Assembly: GCA_004558145.1 (NCBI GenBank) | Contig: SFDQ01000003.1 | Coordinates: forward strand, 1 to 64,000 | From: Oscillospiraceae bacterium | GTDB lineage: Bacteria; Bacillota_A; Clostridia; Oscillospirales; Ruminococcaceae | Length of the DNA stretch: 64,000 nt | Direction of reading: 5' to 3' | Part shown: positions 1 to 7,186 of the stretch, in pieces | Position numbering within the stretch: the first letter of the stretch is position 1 | How the letters are laid out: each line of letters opens with the position of its first letter | Program-made: the position numbers and the translations under genes | The notes under the pieces: model-generated | The model's input: the letters and a program-made list of their open reading frames with translations, nothing else | Database searches by the model: none | Told to the model about the DNA's origin: nothing

Positions 1-81
1 CATTCCGAACACAGAAGTTAAGCTCCGTAGTGCCGAAGATACTTGGTTGGAGACGACCTGGGAAAATAGGTAGGTGCCGGC
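1..81 (+). rRNA. rrf: 5S ribosomal RNA, 3' part
   Basis: The window opens inside a 5S rRNA. The sequence at 1-21 (CATTCCGAACACAGAAGTTAA) matches the conserved 5S loop that normally reads CCGAACACGGAAGTTAAGC, and the segment 50-80 (GAGACGACCTGGGAAAATAGG then TAGGTGCC) is the usual 3' helix region. The 5' third lies outside the window. The 3' end is set where pairing with the 5' end would stop, so it is uncertain by a few bases. It is the distal end of an rRNA operon, and no tRNA gene follows it. Confidence 0.93.
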
Positions 82-100
82 TTTCTCTTTGCCCATTTTT

Positions 101-133
101 AAGGGCCCTTGCCAGATGGCAGGGGCCCTTTTT
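101..133 (+). terminator. rRNA operon terminator
   Basis: A 13-bp stem (AAGGGCCCTTGCC with GGCAGGGGCCCTT, one G-U pair) around an AGAT loop is followed by a T-run. It lies 20 bases after the 5S end and is a textbook intrinsic terminator. Confidence 0.9.
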
Positions 134-135
134 CT

Positions 136-683
136 TTGCGTTCCGGGGCGCTGCCCTCTCTTTACAGCGAAGCCGTGCGCCCGGCGACGGAGCGCCCGCG
201 GTGATGCGTCGCTGGTGCAAAAGGCAGGGCCATGAGGCGCTTTTGGGACGGATAATGCAAGGGCCGGCTGTTGCAGGTCATGCAAAGAAAAAGAGCATTC
301 CCCAGGCCAGCGCAGCGCTGCGGGGGCGTTATGACTGTGGTGGCTGACTCTTTGCACAGCGGGAAAGGCCAGGACCGAGCGGCGCTTTGGGCCGAAAAAT
401 GCAGAGCCCGGCTGCGGCAGGTCCCTGCAATGAAAAAAGAGCGTTCCCCAGGCCGTCGCGGCGCTTCGGCCATGATGCTTCAATGACTGTGGCGACCATC
501 TGAAGTGCAGTGACCACGGTTGCCGGCTCTTTGAGGCCAAAGAGAAAGGGGGAATGAGAAGGGAAGGGCGTGTCGGCGCGTCTTTTTCTTGCAGTGTTTT
601 ACATGCACGAAAAGCAGAATATGAAAAAGCCTTTTCTTTTTCTTTGTTTTATGCGATGATAAAAGAAAGAAGGAGGCGCGGCT
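136..683. repeat. Geneless stretch with decayed tandem repeat of about 145-152 bp
   Basis: No frame in this stretch has a credible ribosome site, so I call no gene. Two diverged copies of one unit are visible. The core at 254-308 is repeated at 398-454: both read AATGCA, then a GGCTG-rich segment, GCAGGT, TGCAA, an A-rich run and CATTCCCCAGGCC or CGTTCCCCAGGCC. ATGACTGTGG follows at 331-340 and again at 483-492. A partial third copy (GGCTCTTTG then GGCC and GAAAGGG) follows near 528-551. The remaining 3' part is A-rich and leads into the HAD gene's ribosome site. Confidence 0.6.
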
Positions 684-1343
684 ATGCTGAAATATCCTTG
701 CCTTGTGCTGGACCACGATGATACAGTGGTGCGCAGCACTCCCACCATTCATTATCCGGCTTTTGTCGAGACCCTGAAGGCGCTGCGCCCCGATGTTCAC
801 TGGACGCTGGAACAGTTCGTTGCCTACAACTTTGATCCCGGCTTTGAGGCCATGTGCCGTGACATCCTCCGCTTCACGCCGGAGGAAATGGCCTTCCAGG
901 AGGCAGGCTGGCGCGCCTGGTCCGCAGCGCACATCCCGCCCGCTTTTGAGGGGATAGACGAGCTGCTGCGCCGTTACCGCGAACGAGACGGCGCAGTGTG
1001 CGTGGTGAGCCATTCCAGCGAGGAAACCATCCGAAGGGATTACCGCCAGCACTTTGGATTCGAGCCCGATCTGGTCTTTGGCTGGGAGCTGGGAGCGGAC
1101 AAACGCAAGCCTGCCCCCTGGCCTCTGGAGCAGATCATGAAGCACTTTTCCCTTGAGCCGCGTCAGCTTTTAATGGTGGACGACCTCAAGCCCGGCTGGC
1201 AGATGGCTCAAAGCTGCGACGTGCCCTTCGCCTTTGCGGGCTGGGGCTGCGGTGTGGAGAGCATCCGTGTCTTCATGCATCGGAACGCAGACTATTACTT
1301 GCAACAGGTGAGTGAGCTGCAAGCGCTTGTGCTGGATGAATGA
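684..1343 (+). CDS. HAD-superfamily hydrolase
   Basis: A 219-residue cytosolic phosphatase-like protein of the haloacid dehalogenase superfamily. All four motifs are visible. Motif I is DHDDT (nucleophile Asp10, general acid Asp12), motif II is the Ser in VVSHSS, motif III is the Lys in GADKRKPAP, and motif IV is the acidic pair in MVDDLKPG. The stretch between motifs I and II (about residues 20-100) is helical-cap sized, as in phosphoglycolate phosphatase relatives. The start follows AGAAGGAGG with good spacing. The gene is monocistronic between the rRNA terminator and the rplU promoter. The substrate cannot be told from sequence. Confidence 0.85.
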   Translation: MLKYPCLVLDHDDTVVRSTPTIHYPAFVETLKALRPDVHWTLEQFVAYNFDPGFEAMCRDILRFTPEEMAFQEAGWRAWSAAHIPPAFEGIDELLRRYRERDGAVCVVSHSSEETIRRDYRQHFGFEPDLVFGWELGADKRKPAPWPLEQIMKHFSLEPRQLLMVDDLKPGWQMAQSCDVPFAFAGWGCGVESIRVFMHRNADYYLQQVSELQALVLDE

Positions 1344-1428
1344 ATCCCAAAGCGTATCCCGCTCGGCCAGCAATGCCTGAAAATGGCGTTATACAGGCAA
1401 AAAATGCCCGTATAACCTCAAAAAACTC

Positions 1429-1457
1429 TTGCAATCAGCCTGGGTTTGTGGTATAGT
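1429..1457 (+). promoter_or_regulatory. Sigma-A promoter for rplU-rpmA
   Basis: TTGCAA, 17 bases, TATAGT. Transcription would start near 1464, leaving a leader of about 85 nt before rplU. Firmicute rplU genes often carry an L21-type autoregulatory leader, but I could not match this one to the family by eye. Confidence 0.8.
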
Positions 1458-1547
1458 ATTAAAGCCGCATGGTTTGGGCATCCAAGAGGTGTGCAACATT
1501 CACCCGCCTTATCGTCCAGCGAGACTTATATAAGAGAGGCAAAAACT

Positions 1548-1859
1548 ATGTACGCGATCATCGTTACCGGTGGCAAGCAGTACCGCGTCCAGAAGGGCGA
1601 CGTGGTCTTCGTTGAGAAGCTGAACGCCGAGGAAGGTTCCACCGTCAAGTTCGAGAACGTCCTGGCTGTGGGCGGCGAAGGCGACACCAAGGTGGGCACC
1701 CCCAATGTGGAGGGCGCCAGCGTGGAAGCCAAGGTCGTCAAGAACGGCAAGGGCAAGAAGCTGAACATCATCACCTATCGTCCCAAGAAGGGCAGCGCCC
1801 GCCGTATGGGCCATCGTCAGCCCTACACCAAGGTCGAGATCACCGCTATCAACGGTTAA
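1548..1859 (+). CDS. rplU: 50S ribosomal protein L21
   Basis: 103 residues, the normal length for L21, which binds 23S rRNA domain V near L20 and the subunit base. It opens MYAIIVTGGKQYRVQKGD and carries the C-terminal basic RRMGHRQPYTKVEI segment typical of the family. The frame is open further upstream to 1446, but the promoter -10 box lies in that extension and ATG 1548 follows AGAGAGGC, so the short form is chosen. rpmA follows after 19 bases with no gene in between. Confidence 0.97.
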   Translation: MYAIIVTGGKQYRVQKGDVVFVEKLNAEEGSTVKFENVLAVGGEGDTKVGTPNVEGASVEAKVVKNGKGKKLNIITYRPKKGSARRMGHRQPYTKVEITAING

Positions 1860-1878
1860 GTAATGGAGGTGTAACACA

Positions 1879-2130
1879 ATGGCACATAAAAAAGGCGTAG
1901 GTTCTACTAAGAACGGCCGCGATTCCGAGTCCAAGCGTCTGGGCGTCAAGCGCGCCGACGGTCAGTTTGTGCTGGCCGGCAACATTCTGGTTCGTCAGCG
2001 TGGCACCCACATTCACCCCGGTGAGAACGTGGGCAAGGGCAGCGACGACACCCTGTTCGCCCTGGTTGACGGCAAGGTCAGCTTTGAGCGTATGGGCCGC
2101 GACCGCAAGAAGGTCAGCGTCCGCCAGTAA
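1879..2130 (+). CDS. rpmA: 50S ribosomal protein L27, short form
   Basis: 83 residues. L27 reaches the peptidyl transferase centre with its N-terminus. The protein starts MAHKKGVGSTKNGRDSESK, so the mature Ala-His-Lys-Lys end is encoded directly. Most Firmicutes encode an extra stretch of about nine residues ending in FF that the Prp protease removes, with prp between rplU and rpmA. Here both the extension and prp are absent from the locus. ATG follows ATGGAGGTG. A terminator lies ten bases downstream, so rplU-rpmA is a two-gene operon. Confidence 0.97.
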   Translation: MAHKKGVGSTKNGRDSESKRLGVKRADGQFVLAGNILVRQRGTHIHPGENVGKGSDDTLFALVDGKVSFERMGRDRKKVSVRQ

Positions 2131-2139
2131 TGGTTTGCA

Positions 2140-2170
2140 AAGCCGCAGGGGCCAGCCCCCTGCGGCTTTT
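2140..2170 (+). terminator. Terminator after rpmA
   Basis: A stem AAGCCGCAGGGG with CCCCTGCGGCTT and a five-base loop, followed by TTTT. Confidence 0.9.
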
Positions 2171-2174
2171 CTGG

Positions 2175-2204
2175 TTGTTAAGCGCCCCGCGTGCAGGGCA
2201 TACT
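2175..2204 (+). promoter_or_regulatory. Possible promoter for obgE-mrnC
   Basis: TTGTTA, 18 bases, CATACT. This is a weaker match than other promoters here, but it lies just after the rpmA terminator and 50 bases before obgE, where a promoter is needed. Confidence 0.5.
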
Positions 2205-2253
2205 GTGAGCAGAATAGCCCGCCTGCGGCGGCGCGGAAAATAAGGAGAACAAC

Positions 2254-3528
2254 ATGTCCATGTTTGTAGATGTGGCCAAGATCACCATCAAGGCCGGCAA
2301 AGGCGGCGACGGCGCGGTGAGTTTCCACCGCGAAAAGTTCGTGGCGGCCGGCGGCCCCGACGGCGGCGACGGCGGCCGGGGCGGCAATGTGGTCTTTGTG
2401 GCCGACGATAACCTGTCCACCCTGATGGATTTCCGCTACAAGCGCAAATACGTGGCCGAAGCCGGCCAGAACGGCGGCGCCGCCCGCTGCACCGGCAAAA
2501 ACGCGCCGGACCTCATCATCCGTGTGCCCCGCGGCACTCTGGTGAAGGAGGCCAACACCGGCCTTGTGATGGCGGACATCTCCGGCTCGGAGCCGGTGGT
2601 GGTGGCCAAGGGCGGCCGCGGCGGATGGGGCAACACCCACTTCGCCACCCCCACCCGCCAGATCCCCAAGTTCGCCAAGCCCGGCCTGCCCGGCCAGGAG
2701 TTCGAGGTGCGCCTGGAGCTGAAGCTTATCGCCGATGTGGGCCTGATCGGCTTCCCCAATGTGGGCAAATCCACCCTCATCAGCGTCATCAGCGCGGCCA
2801 AGCCCAAGATCGCCAACTATCATTTTACCACCCTGTCCCCGGTGCTGGGCGTGGTGCGGGTGGGCCCGGAGCAGAGCTTTGTGGCCGCCGACATCCCCGG
2901 CCTCATCGAGGGCGCCAGCGAGGGCGTGGGTCTGGGCCATGATTTCCTGCGCCATGTGGAGCGCTGCCGCCTGCTGCTGCATGTGGTGGACGTCTCCGGC
3001 TGCGAGGGCCGCGATCCGGTGGAGGACTTTGAGAAGATCAACGCCGAGCTTGAGAACTTCAGCCCCGAACTGGCGGCCCGGCCCCAGATCGTGCTGGGCA
3101 ACAAGTGCGACATCGCCACCGAGGAGCAGATCGAGGCCTTCCGCGCCTACATCGAGGGCAAGGGCCTGACCTTCCTGCCCATCTCCGCCGCGGCGAACCA
3201 GGGCCTCAAGACCCTGCCCGGCCTTGTGTGGGAGAAGCTGCAGACTCTGCCCCCGGTGCAGACCTTCGAGGCGGAGTATGTGCCCCAGGCGGTGCCTGTG
3301 GGCGAGCGCACCTACACCATCGAAAAGACCGGCGAGCACGAGTTTTCCATCGACGCGCCCTGGCTGGAGCGCATCCTGGCGGGCAGCGATGTGGACGACT
3401 ACGAGAGCCTGCAGTACTTCCAGCGCCAGCTGGGCGACAGCGGCATCCTGAACGACCTGGTGGCCCAGGGTGTGCAGGAGGACGACACCATCAAGATTGG
3501 CGAATACGAGTTCGACTATATCTTCTAA
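2254..3528 (+). CDS. obgE: GTPase Obg (ribosome-associated)
   Basis: 424 residues. Obg acts late in 50S subunit assembly and in the stringent response. The glycine-rich Obg fold fills about residues 1-158 (GGPDGGDGGRGG). The G domain follows, with G1 GFPNVGKS, switch region FTTLSP, G3 DIPGLIEG and G4 NKCD. The C-terminal OCT domain (about 345-424, ending EYEFDYIF) is that of Firmicute Obg. The start follows AAGGAG. ATG 2260 is a close alternative. Position after rplU-rpmA is conserved in many bacteria. Confidence 0.97.
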   Translation: MSMFVDVAKITIKAGKGGDGAVSFHREKFVAAGGPDGGDGGRGGNVVFVADDNLSTLMDFRYKRKYVAEAGQNGGAARCTGKNAPDLIIRVPRGTLVKEANTGLVMADISGSEPVVVAKGGRGGWGNTHFATPTRQIPKFAKPGLPGQEFEVRLELKLIADVGLIGFPNVGKSTLISVISAAKPKIANYHFTTLSPVLGVVRVGPEQSFVAADIPGLIEGASEGVGLGHDFLRHVERCRLLLHVVDVSGCEGRDPVEDFEKINAELENFSPELAARPQIVLGNKCDIATEEQIEAFRAYIEGKGLTFLPISAAANQGLKTLPGLVWEKLQTLPPVQTFEAEYVPQAVPVGERTYTIEKTGEHEFSIDAPWLERILAGSDVDDYESLQYFQRQLGDSGILNDLVAQGVQEDDTIKIGEYEFDYIF

Positions 3529-3566
3529 AGAGGGCGGGCGCGGCCCGCGAAAAGGAGCTGGAACGT

Positions 3567-3986
3567 TTGTATCTGGAGAGCGAAACGCCGGTGGACATTC
3601 ACGAGCAGTCGCCGCTGAACCTTGCTTTTGTGGGGGACGGCGTGCTGGAGCTGCTGGTGCGCCGCCGGCTGGTGGAGCGCACCCGCCTCACCCCCGGCAA
3701 GCTGCACGCCGTGTGCGTGAAGTATGTATCCGCCAAGGGCCAGAGCAAGGCGCTGGAGGTCATCGAGCCGCTGCTCACCGAAGCGGAGCAGGCGGTGCTG
3801 CGCCGCGGGCGCAACGCCAGCAAGGCCACGGTGGCAAAACATGCCACGCCCCAGGAATACCGCGCCTCCACCGGCTTTGAGGCGCTGCTGGGCTGGCTTT
3901 ACCTCACCGGGCAGACCGGGCGCATCGAAGAATTGTTCGAGGCGCTTTGGGCGGGCTTTGACCCGCTGGAAAAACCCGAGGAATAA
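3567..3986 (+). CDS. mrnC: Mini-ribonuclease III
   Basis: 139 residues. Mini-III is an RNase III catalytic domain without the double-strand RNA-binding domain, and matures the 5' and 3' ends of 23S rRNA in Bacillus. The visible core is LAFVGDGVLELLVRRR (signature Asp) and ASTGFEALLGWLYLTGQ (second acidic helix). The frame is open into obgE, but the only well-placed ribosome site, AAAGGAGC, lies nine bases before TTG 3567, so a TTG start is chosen. It sits 38 bases after obgE and is probably cotranscribed. In many Firmicutes mrnC lies near cysS instead. Confidence 0.88.
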   Translation: MYLESETPVDIHEQSPLNLAFVGDGVLELLVRRRLVERTRLTPGKLHAVCVKYVSAKGQSKALEVIEPLLTEAEQAVLRRGRNASKATVAKHATPQEYRASTGFEALLGWLYLTGQTGRIEELFEALWAGFDPLEKPEE

Positions 3987-4039
3987 GCCCCGGCGCCGCT
4001 TGCTTGCGGCCCTGCGGCTGAGCACGGAGAACGCAGAAA

Positions 4040-4076
4040 GCGGGGGCCGGGCGGTTCATCCCGTCCGGCCCCCGTG
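4040..4076. terminator. Hairpin between convergent genes
   Basis: CGGGGGCCGGGCGG with CCGTCCGGCCCCCG around TTCATC forms a strong stem between mrnC and the minus-strand small gene. Neither side has a long T-run, though the minus side reads GCTTTCTGCGTTCT, so termination is likely but not certain. Confidence 0.55.
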
Positions 4077-4093
4077 TGCGTTCAGAGCGCTGG

Positions 4094-4258
4094 TTATTTG
4101 GTGCCTTTGCCGCCCATGCAGTTCTTGGAGCTGTTCTTGGCGGTGTTGGTGGTCTTGGCGTTCACAGGGTTCGGGACCATGTTCTTGGCGCCGGTCTTGT
4201 CGTTCTGAGAGGTGGTCTTGGCGTTCTGGCTGCTGGTCTTGGTGTTGCGGTTGTCCAT
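4094..4258 (-). CDS. Small Asn/Thr/Lys-rich protein, 54 residues
   Basis: I do not recognise this family. The protein starts MDNRNTKTSSQNAKTTSQND and ends KNSSKNCMGGKGTK. It is almost entirely Asn, Lys, Thr, Ser and Gln, has no hydrophobic segment, one Cys near the end, and a small internal repeat (TSSQNAKT then TSQNDKT). GGAAAGGAG lies nine bases before the ATG, far better than chance, and a hairpin follows the stop. The composition suggests a disordered basic protein. A small spore-type or nucleic-acid-binding protein is possible, but no GPR cleavage motif is seen. Confidence 0.7.
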   Translation of the reverse strand: MDNRNTKTSSQNAKTTSQNDKTGAKNMVPNPVNAKTTNTAKNSSKNCMGGKGTK

Positions 4259-4313
4259 GATGATAGTCTCCTTTCCATAACGGGGGCGGCTGTTTGTCGG
4301 CCCCTTCGTTCCT

Positions 4314-4343
4314 ATTCTGTCCCGGTTTGGGGCGGTTATGCAA
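4314..4343 (-). promoter_or_regulatory. Possible promoter for the small Asn/Thr/Lys-rich gene
   Basis: On the minus strand: TTGCAT, 18 bases, CAGAAT. Its -35 box covers ATG 4338, which argues that the divergent methyltransferase starts at 4356. Confidence 0.4.
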
Positions 4344-4355
4344 AGGCGGTGGAGT

Positions 4356-5717
4356 ATGTACCCGGAATATTTTGAAGCGAGGGAGCGTGCGCTGCTGGGC
4401 GAGCGGTTCGACGCGCTGTTTAGCGCATCTGAAGCCCCGGCCCGGGGCCTGACGGTGAATGGCCTGCGCTGTACGCCCGAATGGCTGGCGCAGCGGCTGG
4501 ACGCGCCGCTGACGCCCTCGCCCTTCTGCGCGGAGGGCTTTGTGCTGGGCGACAGCGAGCTGCGCCTGGGCAAACATCCCTATCACCACGCGGGCGTCTT
4601 CTACCTGCAGGAGCCCTCGGCCAGCGCCCCGGCGGCGCTGCTGGAGGTGCGGCCCGGCCAGCGGGTGCTGGACATGTGCGCCGCGCCCGGCGGCAAGAGC
4701 AGCCAGCTGGCGGCGGCGCTGAAGGGGCAGGGGGTGCTGGTGAGCAACGAGTACGAGCCCGCCCGCGCCCAGGCGCTGATGAGCAATCTGGAGCGGATGG
4801 GCCCGGTGAACTCGGTCATCACCACCGGCGACACCGCCCGCCTCGCGGCGGCGCTGCCCGGCTGGTTCGACCGGGTGCTGGTGGACGCGCCCTGCTCCGG
4901 CGAGGGGATGTTCCGCAAAGAGCCCCAGGCCGTTGCCCAGCACAGCCCCGCCCTTGTGGCCCGGTGCGCGGCCCTGGGCGCAGAGATACTGGAGAATGCC
5001 GCCACGGTGCTGGCCCCCGGCGGGCTGCTGGTCTATTCCACCTGCACCTTCGCCCCCGAGGAGGACGAGGGCCAGATCGGGCATTTTCTGGCGCTGCACC
5101 CGGAGTTCGAACTGCTGGACTGCGGCGTTTCCTTTGGCGCGCCCGGCGAAGAAAACCGCTGCGGCGAACACCCCTTCCCGGCGGGCTTGACCCGCCGTAT
5201 CTGGCCTGCCCAGGGGGGCGAGGGCCACTTCATGGCCAAGCTGCGAAAAAGCCCGGACGCCCCGGCGGCTGTTTCCAAGCGGACAAAGCCTGCCCGCCCG
5301 CCCAAGCCCTGCGCCGAGTGGCTGGCCTTTGCGGCGGAGTATTTCCCGGCGCTCAAAGGGCAAAGCGCCCAGGCGGCGGGGGAGCGGCTGTTCCTGCCGC
5401 CCCAGGGCTGGCAGGGAGAAGGGCTCAAACTGAGCATTGCCCGCTGCGGCGTGACGCTGGGCCGGGCGCAGAAGGGACGCTTTGAGCCGGACCACCACCT
5501 GTTCATGGCCTTTGGCCCGGAGTGCGAAAACCGGGAGGAACTGACCCTTGGCGACCCGCGCACCGAGGCGTGGCTGCGGGGCGAGGAGATCGAGGCGGTC
5601 ACCGCGAAAAACGGCTGGTGCGCCGTGCTGGTGGACGGCCTGCCCCTGGGCGGGGGCAAGGTGAGCGGCGGCCGGGTGAAGAACCACTACCCCAAGGCCC
5701 TGCGGAATCTCAAATGA
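4356..5717 (+). CDS. RsmB/NOP-family rRNA (cytosine-5) methyltransferase, RsmF-like
   Basis: 453 residues. It probably methylates cytosine in 16S rRNA using S-adenosylmethionine. The SAM fold shows VLDMCAAPGGKSSQLA, DAPCSGEGMFRKEP (the release cysteine) and YSTCTFAPEEDEG (the catalytic cysteine). The roughly 150-residue C-terminal part (PUA-like, EWLAFAAEYFPALKG) is shared with RsmF rather than RsmB, and there is no N-terminal NusB domain. ATG 4356 is preceded by AAAGGCGGTGGAG. ATG 4338 is in frame but lacks a ribosome site. The GNAT gene follows after 16 bases. Confidence 0.85.
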   Translation: MYPEYFEARERALLGERFDALFSASEAPARGLTVNGLRCTPEWLAQRLDAPLTPSPFCAEGFVLGDSELRLGKHPYHHAGVFYLQEPSASAPAALLEVRPGQRVLDMCAAPGGKSSQLAAALKGQGVLVSNEYEPARAQALMSNLERMGPVNSVITTGDTARLAAALPGWFDRVLVDAPCSGEGMFRKEPQAVAQHSPALVARCAALGAEILENAATVLAPGGLLVYSTCTFAPEEDEGQIGHFLALHPEFELLDCGVSFGAPGEENRCGEHPFPAGLTRRIWPAQGGEGHFMAKLRKSPDAPAAVSKRTKPARPPKPCAEWLAFAAEYFPALKGQSAQAAGERLFLPPQGWQGEGLKLSIARCGVTLGRAQKGRFEPDHHLFMAFGPECENREELTLGDPRTEAWLRGEEIEAVTAKNGWCAVLVDGLPLGGGKVSGGRVKNHYPKALRNLK

Positions 5718-5733
5718 CGGGAAGGCGAGAAGG

Positions 5734-6189
5734 ATGATACGAAGCGCGACCCAAAACGATTACGCGCCGGCGGAGGCCATCATGGAGCAGGTGCAGGATC
5801 TCCATGCCGGCTGGCGGCCGGACGTTTACCGCGCCGGGGTCACGGTGCTGATGCCGGACTATTTCGGCGAGCTGGTGCATGCCGGGCAGGTGCTGGTATA
5901 CGAAGAAGAAGGCTCCGTCGCCGGCGTTGTCATCTTCCGGGAGCGGCAGGCGGGCGGCCCCGTGAAGATGGAGCGCAAGACCCTCTACATCGACTCCATC
6001 GCGGTGGATGAGGCGCATCGGGGGCGGGGCATCGGCCGCCGGCTGCTGGACGAGTGCAAGGCCATTGCGCGAAATCGTGGCTGCTGCGGCCTGGAACTGC
6101 AGGTGAACGCGGCGAACGCGCGGGCGATGAAACTCTACCGGGAGTACGGCTTTGGCGAAAAGTCGGTGAACATGGAGCTGAACTTCTGA
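5734..6189 (+). CDS. GNAT-family N-acetyltransferase
   Basis: 151 residues. A single GNAT domain with the acetyl-CoA pyrophosphate loop DEAHRGRGIGRRLLDE (R/QxxGxG/A type) and the C-terminal NANARAMKLYREYGF motif seen in many N-acetyltransferases. The gene follows the methyltransferase at 16 bases with its own AGAAGG site, so the two are likely cotranscribed. The acceptor (protein, amine or drug) cannot be told. Confidence 0.85.
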   Translation: MIRSATQNDYAPAEAIMEQVQDLHAGWRPDVYRAGVTVLMPDYFGELVHAGQVLVYEEEGSVAGVVIFRERQAGGPVKMERKTLYIDSIAVDEAHRGRGIGRRLLDECKAIARNRGCCGLELQVNAANARAMKLYREYGFGEKSVNMELNF

Positions 6190-6251
6190 AAGGAGCCCCC
6201 AAAAACCGCGCAAACAGGCGGCAAAAGGGCCCCTGCGGCCCGCCGCCCCCC

Positions 6252-6280
6252 TTGTCATCCCCGGCGGGATATGATAAAAT
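6252..6280 (+). promoter_or_regulatory. Sigma-A promoter for the YebC gene
   Basis: TTGTCA, 17 bases, TAAAAT, with a leader of about 58 nt before the YebC start. Confidence 0.75.
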
Positions 6281-6344
6281 TATTTAGTTACTGGCAATTG
6301 TTTGGGCAAAAAATGGCCCAAGATGTAATAGGAGGAATCCGAAT

Positions 6345-7082
6345 ATGTCCGGACACAGCAAATGGAACAACATCAAGCGCAAGAAGGAGAAGACCGACGG
6401 CCAGAAGGCCAAGATCTTCACCAAGGTCGGCCGTGAGATCGCGGTGGCGGTGCGTGCCGGCGGCGCTGACCCCAACTCCAACAGCAAGCTGCGCGACCTG
6501 ATCGCCAAGGCCAAGAGCCTGAACGTGCCCAACGACAACATCCAGCGCATCATCAAGCGCGCCGAGGGCGGCGAGAAGGACAACTACGAGGCCATCACCT
6601 ACGAAGGCTACGGCCCCTGCGGCGTGGCCATGATGGTGGAGACCCTCACCGACAACCGCAACCGCACCGCGGCCAACCTGCGCCACTACTTCGACAAGTT
6701 CGGCGGCAACCTGGGCAATATGGGCTGCGTCAGCTTCATGTTCACCCAGAAGGGCGTCATCGTGCTGGACGGCGAGGGCCTGGACGAGGAGAAGGTCATG
6801 GAGGACTGCTTCGACGCCGGCGCCGAGGACTTCGACATGGGCGACGACGTGGTGGAGGTCACCTGCGACCCCGACAGCTTCTCTGACGTGCGTCAGGCTC
6901 TGGAGGACAAGGGCTACAGCTTCATCTCCGCCGAAGTGGAGATGGTGCCCGCCACCACCACCGCCATCACCGACGAGGACAACCAGAAGCTGATGGCCAA
7001 ACTGCTGGACGCGCTGGACGACGACGACGACGTGCAGAACACCTGGCACAATCTGGAGAACGAAGAGGACCTGGATCGCTGA
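6345..7082 (+). CDS. YebC/PmpR-family protein
   Basis: 245 residues, the family length. Members were first described as transcription regulators. A YebC2 branch in Bacillus is reported to help ribosomes through proline runs, so the molecular role is open. The signature N-terminus MSGHSKWNNIKRKKEKTDGQKAKIFTK is clear, as are GYGPCGVAMMVETLTDNRNRT and the acidic C-terminus (ALDDDDDVQNTWHNLE). ATAGGAGGA precedes the start. It is on its own promoter, and the next gene has its own ribosome site about 100 bases on. Confidence 0.93.
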   Translation: MSGHSKWNNIKRKKEKTDGQKAKIFTKVGREIAVAVRAGGADPNSNSKLRDLIAKAKSLNVPNDNIQRIIKRAEGGEKDNYEAITYEGYGPCGVAMMVETLTDNRNRTAANLRHYFDKFGGNLGNMGCVSFMFTQKGVIVLDGEGLDEEKVMEDCFDAGAEDFDMGDDVVEVTCDPDSFSDVRQALEDKGYSFISAEVEMVPATTTAITDEDNQKLMAKLLDALDDDDDVQNTWHNLENEEDLDR

Positions 7083-7186
7083 TCCGGCCCCCTTTGCGCC
7101 CGGCACCGGGCGAGTTTAGGCGCCTGTCCGTCCGACCCGTTTCGGGGGGCGGCGGGCGCTTTTCACTGTGAAAGGAGGCGATGGCC

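Noticed and set aside
30..517. Small frames over the 5S rRNA and the repeat
   Set aside because: They run through rRNA or its terminator, have no ribosome sites, and overlap each other on both strands.
82..683. tRNA genes after the 5S rRNA
   Set aside because: No TTC-arm consensus (GGTTCGAATCC) or cloverleaf was found.
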